Source: CBDCEG01 sp965215775
Lineage (GTDB): Bacteria; Pseudomonadota; Gammaproteobacteria; Cardiobacteriales; Ostreibacteriaceae
Length of the DNA: 34,779 bases
Reading direction: 5' to 3'
Assembly (NCBI GenBank): GCA_965215775.1
Contig: CBDCEG010000005.1
Location: forward strand, 1-34,779
Made by a program: the position numbers and the translations under genes. The notes beneath the pieces are model-generated. The model saw only the letters and a program-made list of their open reading frames with translations, searched no databases and had not been told where the DNA came from. Shown here one piece after another: positions 23,597 to 32,303 of the stretch. Each line of letters opens with the position of its first letter. Position 1 is the first letter of the stretch.

Positions 23597-25491
23597 AAGA
23601 ATTTTTGGCGTAAGAATTTTTGCATAGTATTTACAATATCAAAAGAATCTTTTAAGTGCCTTTTTTCAAGTGATGATAAAATATTTGGTGAAACCATATT
23701 ATCTATCAATAAGTCTTGTTCTGCCTTTTGGCATTGGTGCATTAATCTAACAGAACATATGAATTTATAACTATCTAATAAGTCCTCACCACCTTGCTTA
23801 CTTAGAGCTTTAATTTTAATTAGTTTAAGTAATCGTTGTTCTGTATTTAGCTCTCTAATTCCAAAGCAAAGTGCATAAACTCTAACAAAATCTATAATAG
23901 GAGTGATACCTCTTTTTTTTAAGTCTAATGCTTTTTCTTTTTTTCCTGAATTTTCTAAAATAAATTGACGAAATATTCCAAGTGGTGGAGAAAATTGTAA
24001 AGCATTTTTAGACAAATTAGATAAAAATAAAGCATTATTTTTTGTTTTATTTAAAACTGACTGCATTAATTTTAAACAAAGTTCTTCATCACCATAAATG
24101 CTTTGCAGGTCAAAAAATATACTACTATAAAGTAAAGCTTTTTCATCAGGTTGGTTTATCCACTTGTCAAATTGTTTTTTCCATTGTTTGAAAGTTTTTT
24201 GCCACTTTGGATTAGTAGCCATAATATTTCCAGGGCAATAAATATAACCGCATTTATTGAGACCATCAGAAACTTTTTTTGTAAGCTTATTAAAATATTG
24301 CTGATGCTTTTCAGGGTTAAAGTCATCACTTAAAATTAAAGCATTATCTTGATCTGAATGTGCTGTTTGTTCCATTCTAGCAAGTGATCCAGCAACAACC
24401 CAAGCGTAAGCAACAGGAGGTGTTCCTATTTCTTTTTCTGCTAATTTTATTAACTGATGATTAATAGCCTCGCCAACAGAACTAATTAAATGAGTAATGT
24501 CATAAGAAGTCAACCCAGACCTAACTAAATCAATTAATAAATCTGGTATTTTTTTACTATGTTGTGCAACCTCAGAGCTTGTTAATGAACTATGAATATC
24601 ACTAATTAAAAACAAAGGGTTATGACTTTGGAATTGGATAATATCAGAAGCAGTGATCGTTGCATAACTATTGATATTTTTTCTTTGAAAAGGTAGATGA
24701 TGAATGTTATTTTTTGCCATAATTAGTAAGGCTTCTGAAGCAGACATTTCTCCAGTAGCGGTAATTATATTTTCAGTCATTATATTACTAATATCTAAAT
24801 TAATATCTGTTTCTTTGGCTATAACTTGCTCTGTAAACTCTTTGTGGGTAACAATTCCTATTAATTGATTATTATCTAATACCGATTGGTTTCTTATTTT
24901 TTGTGTGGAACTCACTATCAAAACTGATGTTCGCCCTTGTTTAGACATTAACTTAGCAACTTCTTTAATAGAAGTATTTGATAATACTATTAAAGATTCG
25001 CGTCTTTTTATATCTTTGATTTTTGAAGATATTAGCTGAGTTTGTGTATCTCCCCTATAGTTTAAAACTGCTTGCTTTAAACGGACTTGCTTATCATTAG
25101 AGAAATAGTTTTTTATATGGTCTGAGCTTTTTAAAACCTCTTGAAAAACATCAGCAGGAATCATATAAAACAGACAGTCTTCAATAGTAAATATATTATC
25201 TTTAACTTTTTGATTTCTAAAAAAAGAACTATGCCCAAACCAAGACCCTACATCTAAATTAGTTTTCAAATTACCATTGCAGTCAATAACTGAAACTGCT
25301 CCTTTTCTAATAAAAAAAAGATAGTTATTTATATCATCAGCCTTTAGAACATTTTCACCATTTCTTATATAAGTTATCTCAATAGCAGACGTTAGTTTAA
25401 TAATGCTTTGTTCATCAGCATTATTTAATGGTGGGAATTTCTCTATAAATTCCAATATGTCTAATTTTTCTGGTTTTATTCTTTTATTCAT
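23593..25491 (-). CDS. cNMP-binding / CBS / DUF294 putative nucleotidyltransferase
   Basis: 632 aa from the ATG at 25491, which has GGAAAA just upstream. A GTG 48 bp further up lies in a palindrome and is rejected. Domains in order: a cyclic-nucleotide-binding-like domain (about 15-125), a CBS pair (about 150-290, with SNIMTENIITATGEMSASEA and SKQGRTSVLIVS), the DUF294 nucleotidyltransferase (AWVVAGSLARMEQTAHSDQD, with the Gly-Ser and Asp-x-Asp motifs, about 358-377), and the DUF294 C-terminal domain. Such proteins occur next to acetate-uptake genes in many gammaproteobacteria and in Arcobacter (from memory), suggesting a nucleotide-sensing regulatory role. The acceptor protein is unknown. 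Confidence 0.9.
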   Translation of the reverse strand: MNKRIKPEKLDILEFIEKFPPLNNADEQSIIKLTSAIEITYIRNGENVLKADDINNYLFFIRKGAVSVIDCNGNLKTNLDVGSWFGHSSFFRNQKVKDNIFTIEDCLFYMIPADVFQEVLKSSDHIKNYFSNDKQVRLKQAVLNYRGDTQTQLISSKIKDIKRRESLIVLSNTSIKEVAKLMSKQGRTSVLIVSSTQKIRNQSVLDNNQLIGIVTHKEFTEQVIAKETDINLDISNIMTENIITATGEMSASEALLIMAKNNIHHLPFQRKNINSYATITASDIIQFQSHNPLFLISDIHSSLTSSEVAQHSKKIPDLLIDLVRSGLTSYDITHLISSVGEAINHQLIKLAEKEIGTPPVAYAWVVAGSLARMEQTAHSDQDNALILSDDFNPEKHQQYFNKLTKKVSDGLNKCGYIYCPGNIMATNPKWQKTFKQWKKQFDKWINQPDEKALLYSSIFFDLQSIYGDEELCLKLMQSVLNKTKNNALFLSNLSKNALQFSPPLGIFRQFILENSGKKEKALDLKKRGITPIIDFVRVYALCFGIRELNTEQRLLKLIKIKALSKQGGEDLLDSYKFICSVRLMHQCQKAEQDLLIDNMVSPNILSSLEKRHLKDSFDIVNTMQKFLRQKFL

Positions 25492-25520
25492 AATTTTTCC
25501 AAAAACTAAAAAACTGTCAA

Positions 25521-25540
25521 AAAGTGAAGAGCTCTTCACT
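25521..25540. promoter_or_regulatory. Perfect 20-bp palindrome between the divergent acetate genes
   Basis: AAGTGAAGAG followed by its exact reverse complement. It lies just downstream of an extended -10 box (TGtTATAAA, reading minus, 25544-25552) of the DUF294-exonuclease unit, so it overlaps the predicted transcription start. It is a good operator candidate. No poly-T follows it on the minus strand, which argues against a terminator. Confidence 0.6.
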
Positions 25541-25671
25541 TAAATTTATAACAGCTTAAGTAATTCATACTTTAATATTATATCAGAATATGTTATGTTT
25601 AATATTACAAAGTTTTATAGATGTTGCTTGGGTGCTTTAATACTAACAATTTTATAAAGGAGAATTTAGTT

Positions 25672-25932
25672 ATGAATGAAAAAAAAGATAAGTCATTATA
25701 TTGGAAAAAAAATATCCGCTTAATTTTGATATTAATGAGTATTTGGTTTTTAGTTTCTTTTGGGGCAGGAATTATTTTTGTAGACTATTTAGATAACTTT
25801 AATTTATTTGGTTACCCACTTGGATTTTGGTTTGCAGAACAGGGTTCTATTTTTGTTTTTGTAGCTTTAATTATTGTTTATACAATAAAAATGAATAAAC
25901 TTGATAAAGAGTTTGGCGTTAGGGAGGATTAA
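25672..25932 (+). CDS. DUF4212 small membrane subunit of the solute symporter
   Basis: 86 aa from the ATG at 25672, which has AAAGGAG 9 bp upstream. Earlier in-frame ATG codons lack a ribosome site. It has two membrane segments (about 15-38 and 50-73) with the DUF4212 features YWKKNIRLILILMSIWFLVS, GYPLGFWFAEQGSIFVF and a charged C-terminal KMNKLDKEFGV. It is the small companion always placed before VC_2705-type symporters. Its stop is 2 bp before the symporter ATG, implying a 1:1 complex (inference). Confidence 0.93.
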   Translation: MNEKKDKSLYWKKNIRLILILMSIWFLVSFGAGIIFVDYLDNFNLFGYPLGFWFAEQGSIFVFVALIIVYTIKMNKLDKEFGVRED

Positions 25933-25934
25933 TT

Positions 25935-27713
25935 ATGAGTTTACAATTACTTACATATATTTTTGTTGGTGTTTCTTTTGCTCTTTATATTTTTATAGCT
26001 TTTTGGTCGAGAGCTGGAACAACCAAAGAGTTCTATGTAGCTGGTGGTGGTGTTCATCCAATAGCTAATGGTATGGCAACAGGGGCTGACTGGATGTCGG
26101 CAGCTTCTTTTGTTTCTATGGCTGGATTACTTGCTTTTATGGGGCGAGATGGATCTATGTATTTGATGGGTTGGACTGGAGGATATGTTTTACTTGCTAT
26201 GTTACTTGCTCCTTATTTGCGTAAATTTGGTCGCTTTACTGTTCCAGAGTTTTTAGGGGATAGATACTATTCTGACTTGGCTAGAATTATAGGAGTTGTT
26301 TGTTTAATTATTGTTTCATTCACTTATGTGATTGGACAGATGCGTGGAGTGGGAATAGTTTTTTCTAGATTTCTGGAAGTTGATATAACAACAGGTATTA
26401 TTATTGGAATGATAATTGTATTTTTCTATGCTGTTTTGGGTGGAATGAAAGGGATAACTTATACTCAAGTAGCACAATATTGTATTATGATTTTTGCTTA
26501 TACAGTTCCTGCAATATTTTTAACATTTCAGTTTACAGGGCATATTTTACCACAAACAGGATTAGGAGCTACTTTGACAGGCACCGATACTTTTATGTTA
26601 CAAGCACTTGATAAATCTGTAACAGATTTGGGTTTTAACGCTTATACAGATGGCTCTAAATCTAAAATAGATGTGTTTTTCATAACAGCGGCTCTTATGT
26701 TTGGAACTGCAGGATTACCTCATGTAATTGTTAGATTTTTTACAGTTCCTAAAGTTCGTGATGCAAGAGCATCTGCTGGTTGGGCATTAATATTCATTGC
26801 TTTATTATATACAACTGCTGGAGCTATTGGAGTTTTTGCAAGATACAATGTTATAAAAACTGTAAATGGAGCTGATAAACAAGGAACACAATATACAGAA
26901 ATGCCAGACTGGTTTAAAAACTGGGAAAATTCAGGGCTTATATCTTGGACAGATTTGAATAAAGATGGCAAAGTTCAATATGCAGCTGGTAATTCTTTAA
27001 CCTCTAAAAAACCAAAATTTGATGGTGAAAAAAGAGGTGAATTAGGGCAAAGACTATTAACAAACTCTGCATCAGGAAACTTTGATAAAGCCAAACAACC
27101 ATTTGCAAATGAACTTTATGTAGATAGAGATATTATGGTGCTTGCTAATCCTGAAATTGCAAACTTACCAAATTGGGTTATTGCATTAGTAGCAGCAGGA
27201 GCAATGGCAGCCGCTTTATCAACAGCAGCTGGATTATTGCTTGTTATTTCAACTGCTGTTTCACATGATTTACTTAAAAAAACCTTAAAACCAAATATTT
27301 CAGAAAAAGGTGAGCTAATGTCTGCAAGGGTGGCAGCAGCTATTGCAATCGTAATTGCTGGATTGTTTGGAATTAACCCACCAGGTTATGTTGCAGCTTT
27401 AGTAGCGCTAGCTTTTGGGTTAGCAGCTTCCAGCTTTTTCCCGTCAATTGTTATGGGTATTTTTTCTAAAACAATGAACCGTCAAGGTGCTGTTGCTGGA
27501 ATGATTTGTGGTATTACATTTACATTAAGTTATATAATCTATTTTAAATTCTTAGGAGGAAATTCTGAAAATTACTTATTTGGTATTTCACCTGAGGGAA
27601 TTGGTACTCTTGGAATGATTATTAATTTTGTGGTTGCTTGGGGTGTTTGTAAGATAACTCCAAAAATTCCAGAAAGTGTTGTTGAGCTAATAGAGAATAT
27701 TAGAACTCCATAA
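25935..27713 (+). CDS. Sodium:solute symporter (VC_2705 subfamily), probable acetate/monocarboxylate uptake
   Basis: A 592-aa SSS-family transporter with about 13 membrane segments. Typical motifs: EFYVAGGGVHPIANGMATGA and DWMSAASFVSMAG near the N-terminus, and RFFTVPKVRDARASAGWA near 275. A hydrophilic insertion of about 110 residues (around 305-415) contains a calcium-binding-like DLNKDGKVQY loop. AAGAMAAALSTAAGLLLVIS follows. The insertion and the DUF4212 partner are characteristic of this subfamily. Sitting between DUF4212 and acs, it most likely imports acetate or a related short acid; the substrate is inferred from context. Confidence 0.93.
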   Translation: MSLQLLTYIFVGVSFALYIFIAFWSRAGTTKEFYVAGGGVHPIANGMATGADWMSAASFVSMAGLLAFMGRDGSMYLMGWTGGYVLLAMLLAPYLRKFGRFTVPEFLGDRYYSDLARIIGVVCLIIVSFTYVIGQMRGVGIVFSRFLEVDITTGIIIGMIIVFFYAVLGGMKGITYTQVAQYCIMIFAYTVPAIFLTFQFTGHILPQTGLGATLTGTDTFMLQALDKSVTDLGFNAYTDGSKSKIDVFFITAALMFGTAGLPHVIVRFFTVPKVRDARASAGWALIFIALLYTTAGAIGVFARYNVIKTVNGADKQGTQYTEMPDWFKNWENSGLISWTDLNKDGKVQYAAGNSLTSKKPKFDGEKRGELGQRLLTNSASGNFDKAKQPFANELYVDRDIMVLANPEIANLPNWVIALVAAGAMAAALSTAAGLLLVISTAVSHDLLKKTLKPNISEKGELMSARVAAAIAIVIAGLFGINPPGYVAALVALAFGLAASSFFPSIVMGIFSKTMNRQGAVAGMICGITFTLSYIIYFKFLGGNSENYLFGISPEGIGTLGMIINFVVAWGVCKITPKIPESVVELIENIRTP

Positions 27714-27737
27714 TCAAAATAAAAAGTAAAACTTATT

Positions 27738-27771
27738 TAAGCTTGGGCTAATTTAACTCAAGCTTATTTTT
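27738..27771 (+). terminator. Hairpin between symporter and acs (terminator or attenuator)
   Basis: The inverted repeat TAAGCTTG ... CAAGCTTA, extendable by a G-T and a G-C pair, has a loop of about 9-10 nt and is followed by TTTTTATT. It lies in the 84-bp gap before acs, so it could terminate the transporter transcript partly and uncouple acs from it. Confidence 0.65.
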
Positions 27772-27797
27772 ATTAAAAAGTAATAGAAGGTGGCAAA

Positions 27798-29705
27798 ATG
27801 AGTAATTATCATATAAAAGATTTACAAGAATATTTTCAACTGTATAGAAAATCAACACTTCAGCCTGAAGTTTTTTGGGAAGAAATTGCAGAAGAACACT
27901 TTGTTTGGAAAAAACGCTGGAATGATGTTCTAAAATGGGACTTCAAAAAACCAGAAATAAAGTGGTTTGAAGGTGCTAAATTAAATATTACTGAAAACTG
28001 TATTGATAGATATTTAAATAATAGTCCTGATAAAGTAGCTATTTTATGGGAACCAAATGATCCAGACGAAAAGGCTGAGCATATAACATATAAAGATTTA
28101 TCAAAAAGAGTAAATAAATTAGCAAATGTCTTAAAGAAAAAAGATATTAAAAAAGGTGATAGAGTTTGTATATATTTGCCAATGATTCCAGAGCTAGCTA
28201 TTTCTGTTTTAGCATGTGCTAGAATTGGTGCAGTTCATTCAGTTGTTTTTGCAGGTTTTTCTTCTAACGCATTAGCAACAAGAATAAATGATAGTGAATG
28301 TAAAATAGTAATTACTGCAGATGGTGGATATCGTGGTGCAAAAACTATTAACTTAAAAAAAATAGTTGATGATGCATTAAATGAATGTGACTGCGTTAAA
28401 AGTGTTTTATTAGCAAAGCGTACAGAAACTGAAATAAATATTGTTGAAGGGCGTGATTATTGGTTAGATACACTTCTAAAAGATGCTTCAGATATTTGTG
28501 AAGCTGAAACTATGGATGCAGAAGATCCATTATTTATTTTATATACATCAGGATCAACTGGTAAGCCTAAAGGAATGGTTCATACAACTGCTGGATATAT
28601 GGTTTATTCCGCATATACATTTAAAAATATATTTCAATACCGTGATGATGATATTTATTGGTGTACAGCAGATATTGGTTGGATTACGGGACATTCTTAT
28701 ATTGTTTATGGACCTCTTTTGAATGGTGCAACAACTGTTATGTTTGAAGGGATTCCTAGTTATCCAGATTTTGGTAGATTTTGGAGTATTATTGAAAAAC
28801 ATAAAGTAACCCAATTTTACACAGCACCTACAGCTATTAGAGCATTAGCAAAAGAAAATTTAAGTTATGTAAATAAATATGATTTGTCTTCAATAAAAGT
28901 TTTAGCATCTGTTGGAGAACCTATAAATGAAGAAGCTTGGCACTGGTATAATGATAATATAGGAGGTAAAAAAGCACCTATAGCAGATACTTGGTGGCAA
29001 ACTGAAACTGGTGGTATTATGATCTCTCCAATTCCATTTTCTACCCCAACTAAGCCTACTTATGCAACTCTTCCACTCCCTGGAATTCAACCAGCTTTAA
29101 TGGATGAAAATGGTAAAGAAGTAACTAAAAATCAAACTGATGGTAGACTTTGTATGAAAGCTCCTTGGCCTAGTATTGCAAGAACTATTTGGGGTGACCA
29201 TAAACGCTATAAAGACACTTACTTTTCAGCTTATGAGGGAATGTATTTTACAGGTGATGGAGCATTTCGTGATGAGGTTGGTTATTATAGAATAACTGGA
29301 CGAGTAGATGATATTGTTATTGTTTCTGGGCATAACTTAGGAACAGCCCCAATAGAAGATGCAATAGATGAACATCAAGCTGTAGTTGAGTCAGCAGTTA
29401 TTGGTTTTCCTCATGATATAAAAGGAAATGCTTTATATGGTTTTGTGATTTTAAAAGAAAGTGGACAAAACCGTGATAGAGATAATTTACGCAAAGAAAT
29501 TAACCAAACTATTAGTGAATTAATTGGACCAATTGCAAAATTGGATAAAATTCAATTTGTAGCAGATTTACCAAAAACTAGAAGTGGTAAAATTATGCGA
29601 CGAATTCTTAGGAAAGTTGCAAGTAAAGAGTTTGATAGTTTGGGTGATACATCAACTCTATTAAACCCAGAAATAATTAATGATATTATAGAAAATATCC
29701 AGTGA
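27798..29705 (+). CDS. acs: Acetyl-CoA synthetase
   Basis: A 635-aa AMP-forming acetyl-CoA synthetase (acetate + ATP + CoA to acetyl-CoA). The P-loop-like motif LYTSGSTGKPKGMVHTTAGY is near 248-267, the adenylate motif TWWQTETGGIMISPIP near 400, the hinge GRVDDIVIVSGHNLGTAPIE near 500, and the C-terminal KTRSGKIMRRILRK, which contains the lysine acetylated in enteric Acs. The ribosome site GAAGGTGG precedes the ATG. It forms an acetate-use unit with the upstream symporter. Confidence 0.97.
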   Translation: MSNYHIKDLQEYFQLYRKSTLQPEVFWEEIAEEHFVWKKRWNDVLKWDFKKPEIKWFEGAKLNITENCIDRYLNNSPDKVAILWEPNDPDEKAEHITYKDLSKRVNKLANVLKKKDIKKGDRVCIYLPMIPELAISVLACARIGAVHSVVFAGFSSNALATRINDSECKIVITADGGYRGAKTINLKKIVDDALNECDCVKSVLLAKRTETEINIVEGRDYWLDTLLKDASDICEAETMDAEDPLFILYTSGSTGKPKGMVHTTAGYMVYSAYTFKNIFQYRDDDIYWCTADIGWITGHSYIVYGPLLNGATTVMFEGIPSYPDFGRFWSIIEKHKVTQFYTAPTAIRALAKENLSYVNKYDLSSIKVLASVGEPINEEAWHWYNDNIGGKKAPIADTWWQTETGGIMISPIPFSTPTKPTYATLPLPGIQPALMDENGKEVTKNQTDGRLCMKAPWPSIARTIWGDHKRYKDTYFSAYEGMYFTGDGAFRDEVGYYRITGRVDDIVIVSGHNLGTAPIEDAIDEHQAVVESAVIGFPHDIKGNALYGFVILKESGQNRDRDNLRKEINQTISELIGPIAKLDKIQFVADLPKTRSGKIMRRILRKVASKEFDSLGDTSTLLNPEIINDIIENIQ

Positions 29706-29712
29706 TTTAATC

Positions 29713-29770
29713 AAAAGTAACTAATAATTATATTTTTAATATAAATGGTTTATTAGTTACTTTTTTATTT
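29713..29770 (+). terminator. Rho-independent terminator after acs
   Basis: A perfect 15-bp stem, AAAAGTAACTAATAA (29713-29727) with its complement at 29750-29764, a 22-nt loop, and a T-rich tail (TTTTTTATTTT). Read on the minus strand the hairpin ends in TTTTGATT, so it may also serve mepA on the other side. Confidence 0.9.
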
Positions 29771-29837
29771 TGCTAGGAAAATATTTAAATTATTTTTTGA
29801 TAAAATTTTTAACTATTTTAACTATTCTTTATTAAAA

Positions 29838-30695
29838 CTATTGAGTTAAAACATTCAAACATTGCTCTGGCAATATCTTTGGTGGGCGTGGTTTTCTAGG
29901 CTTGGTTCTTGGTGGTTTTATATAAACCCCATTTGCAATATCACTTTGTTTATCTACCCAGTTATAAAGCCCTTCATTACAGCCACTTCCTGCAGGAATT
30001 GAAGCTTGGTTTTTACATAAAGGAGAATCACTTGGACAATTTAATCTAACATGAAAATGTTCATGATGACCCCACCAAGGGCGAAGCTTTCTTAACCAAC
30101 TACGGTCTGCTTCTGTTTCACAAAGGCTTGCTTTTATAACTGGATTTACAAAAATTCTTGCAACATTTTTATGAGTTGCTGAGAAATATAAAGCATCACG
30201 GATTTCAGGCTTTAATTTGTTAGCCAAGAGCCTACCGTCAGACTTGCTAATTGTTGTTTGCATATCTCTTAACCTATATGGTTTTTCATTTGCATTTAGG
30301 ATTTGCATCCAAACATCAACATCTAAACCAATTCTATGGCTACTATGCCCAAAATTCATTTTCCCGCCACGAGCTTGAGATAAGTCGCCAGTCATAATAC
30401 TTTTGCTGTATTTCCTATCAACAAATTGCCCTAATTCAGTTATAAAATCAATTAGTTTTGGGTGTCCAAAATAGCGACCTCTATTTCTTCGCATATCATA
30501 AAAACCATCTCCCTTACTAGGTAAAGCAACAGCACCACTAATACAACCGTTAGCATAACTACCAATTGAGCTAGGCTTAGATGCTTGAGTTGGAGTTTTT
30601 TGAGCACTCCAGTTATTATCGCGTTTAGTTTCAGGTTTATAGGCAAAAGATAAACTAATTAGACAAACTAGAGATATGCTTATTATTTTTTTCAT
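29838..30695 (-). CDS. mepA: Penicillin-insensitive murein endopeptidase MepA
   Basis: 285 aa with a signal peptide (MKKIISISLVCLISLSFA, cleavage near 18). MepA is a periplasmic LAS-type metallopeptidase that cuts D-Ala-meso-DAP crosslinks in peptidoglycan. The zinc site is visible: MNFGHSSHRIGLDVDVWMQ gives His117, His120 and Asp127, and WWGHHEHFHVRLNCP (near 207-221) gives the second His set. Cysteines in the C-terminal part (SLCETE, RLNCPSDSPLC, SGCNEG, EQCLN) match the disulfide-rich family. It ends in a Pro/Lys-rich tail (KPPRTKPRKPRPPK). Confidence 0.95.
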   Translation of the reverse strand: MKKIISISLVCLISLSFAYKPETKRDNNWSAQKTPTQASKPSSIGSYANGCISGAVALPSKGDGFYDMRRNRGRYFGHPKLIDFITELGQFVDRKYSKSIMTGDLSQARGGKMNFGHSSHRIGLDVDVWMQILNANEKPYRLRDMQTTISKSDGRLLANKLKPEIRDALYFSATHKNVARIFVNPVIKASLCETEADRSWLRKLRPWWGHHEHFHVRLNCPSDSPLCKNQASIPAGSGCNEGLYNWVDKQSDIANGVYIKPPRTKPRKPRPPKILPEQCLNVLTQ

Positions 30696-30725
30696 AAATT
30701 TATTTTTTTCATAAATTTATTTTTT
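30693..30725. repeat. 17-bp tandem duplication spanning the mepA start codon
   Basis: CATAAATTTATTTTTTT occurs twice in a row; the second copy is one T shorter. On the minus strand this duplicates the ATG-AAAAAA context of mepA, creating a 6-codon ORF (MKKINL) whose TGA overlaps the real ATG. The outer copy also contains the stop codon of the upstream aroF/G/H-type gene. Confidence 0.8.
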
Positions 30726-31778
30726 GAATTCTAATAATTTTTGATGTGCATCTAAAATCATTTCTTCCGTAGTTTTCCAGTCAACACAAGCATCTGTAAT
30801 TGAAACACCATATTCTAAATCATCTTTATTTGAAGATATTTTCTGATTGCCTTCATTAATATTAGATTCAATCATTAGCCCAATAATAGATTTATTTCCT
30901 TCTGTTATTTGGTGAATACAGTCTTTCATAACAAGCGGTTGTAATACGAAATTTTTATTTGAATTTGCATGAGAGCAATCAATAACAATATTCATTGGTA
31001 AGTTTGCTTTTTCCAAAGCTTGCTCTGTAAGTGCAACATGAACAGTATCATAATTTGGACCTGCTTTTCCACCACGCAAAACAGCATGAGCGTAAGGGTT
31101 TCCAGTGCTATTTGTAACTGCAATTCTACCATCTGAATCAATACCTAAAAAGCTATGCGCGTGAGTTGCTGACTCAATTGCATTTACACAGGTTGCCAAA
31201 CTTCCATCAGTTCCATTTTTAAAACCAACTGGAGTTGAAAGTCCTGAAGACATTTCTCTGTGCGTTTGAGATTCTGAAGTTCTTGCACCAATTGCAGTCC
31301 AACTTATTAAATCCCCAATAAATTGTGGAGCTACAGGATCTAAAGCTTCTGTTCCAGTAGGAATTCCCATTTCAGCTAAATCTAGAAGAAGTTTTCTAGC
31401 TATTTTAAAACCTTTTGCAATATTAAAACTATCATCTAAATCTGGGTCATTTATAAGACCTTTCCAACCTACAGTTGAGCGAGGTTTTTCAAAATAAACA
31501 CGCATAACCAAATATATTGTGTCACTAACTTTGTCAGCAAGTTCTTTAAATCTTTTTGCATAATCCAAAGCAGCATCAACATCATGAACAGAACAAGGAC
31601 CTGCTACTATAAAAATTCTATCATCTTTTTTATCTAAAATATTACGAATAGTTTCTCTTCCACTTAGAACAGTTTCTTTAGCTTTATCAGTTGCATGCAC
31701 TTCATTGTAAAGTGCGTTTGGTGTGATTAAAATTTCTTGTGATTTCAATCTAACATTACGAATTTTTGAGTTTGTCAT
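30717..31778 (-). CDS. 3-deoxy-7-phosphoheptulonate synthase, class I (AroF/G/H type)
   Basis: A 353-aa DAHP synthase. It condenses phosphoenolpyruvate and erythrose 4-phosphate in the first step of the shikimate pathway. Seen: FIVAGPCSVHDVDAALDYAK near residue 55, MRVYFEKPRSTVGWKGLIND near 95 with the PEP-binding Lys/Arg residues, GARTSESQTHREMSSGLSTP (about 164-183), KNGTDGSLATCVNAIESATH and IVIDCSHANSNKN. Length and motifs fit AroF, AroG or AroH; the inhibitor type cannot be told from sequence by eye. The ATG has GGAG about 10 bp upstream. The 174-bp gap upstream contains AT-rich -10-like boxes and nothing else recognisable. Confidence 0.95.
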   Translation of the reverse strand: MTNSKIRNVRLKSQEILITPNALYNEVHATDKAKETVLSGRETIRNILDKKDDRIFIVAGPCSVHDVDAALDYAKRFKELADKVSDTIYLVMRVYFEKPRSTVGWKGLINDPDLDDSFNIAKGFKIARKLLLDLAEMGIPTGTEALDPVAPQFIGDLISWTAIGARTSESQTHREMSSGLSTPVGFKNGTDGSLATCVNAIESATHAHSFLGIDSDGRIAVTNSTGNPYAHAVLRGGKAGPNYDTVHVALTEQALEKANLPMNIVIDCSHANSNKNFVLQPLVMKDCIHQITEGNKSIIGLMIESNINEGNQKISSNKDDLEYGVSITDACVDWKTTEEMILDAHQKLLEFKK

Positions 31779-31952
31779 AGTTAATTATCTCCAATTATTT
31801 TTATATTTTACTAATTTTTGTATTATATGCTTTATATTTTTTATATCTATTATAAGTTTTAATAAACTCTAGTTAAAATAGACGAACAACTGTTTTTTTG
31901 GTTTATAGTTTTACCTCTCTAAGCCAATTTCCATAACCTTCTCTAAGAAGCA

Positions 31953-32291
31953 TTAATTATGGAGTGGTTTTACTTTTTTATCAGGGCTTATATAGATAGA
32001 ATAAAAACTATTAGTCAACTCCTTTTTCCTCATAAAATTTAACCACTTCAATGGGGTTTCTAACACAAAAGAATCTCTATCAGTAGATAAACTATCAACT
32101 TGCAAATCAGCCCTCACCAAACTTGGCTCAACCACCATAGTCCAACGGGTGCGACGACAACCAGATTCGCGTTGTAGCAACGAAGTTACAATTCCATTAA
32201 CAAATCTAACAGGTGTTTCACGGTCTTTATCTGTGTAAAATGAAAGAGTAGCAGGTTTTGATGGATAGAGACAAGGCGTACCTTGTCTCAT
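31953..32291 (-). pseudogene. Probable VgrG N-terminal domain fragment (type VI spike protein remnant)
   Basis: A 112-codon frame. Residues 12-70 (KPATLSFYTDKDRETPVRFV, NGIVTSLLQRESGCRRTRW, TMVVEPSLVRADLQVDS) follow the pattern of the gp27-like part of VgrG proteins (L.G....L......R.fnGIVt......G.rRtrw...v.P.L....l..DSR). The surrounding ~500 residues of a VgrG are missing, and the last ~45 residues are unrelated. It begins inside a hairpin 12 bp after the LRR gene. Base composition is less AT-rich than its neighbours. This is probably a transferred or recombined scrap. The family call is from memory of motifs and is moderately uncertain. Confidence 0.45.
32268..32289. repeat. Perfect 9-bp inverted repeat with a 4-nt loop
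   Basis: GAGACAAGG, CGTA, then CCTTGTCTC. It lies immediately after the LRR gene (minus strand) and overlaps the apparent start of the VgrG fragment. There is no T-run after it. It may be a REP-like unit, a hairpin terminator without a tail, or a recombination junction. Confidence 0.6.
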
Positions 32292-32303
32292 ATTTCTTTT
32301 TAA

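Noticed and set aside
25492..25539. A longer DUF294 protein starting at the upstream GTG
   Set aside because: That start lies inside the 20-bp palindrome, close to the predicted transcription start, and has no ribosome site. The ATG at 25491 has GGAAAA at the right spacing.
25621..25671. Earlier ATG (25621) for the DUF4212 gene, with a Cys near the start that could suggest a lipoprotein
   Set aside because: There is no ribosome site before it, whereas AAAGGAG precedes the ATG at 25672, and DUF4212 proteins start near the latter.
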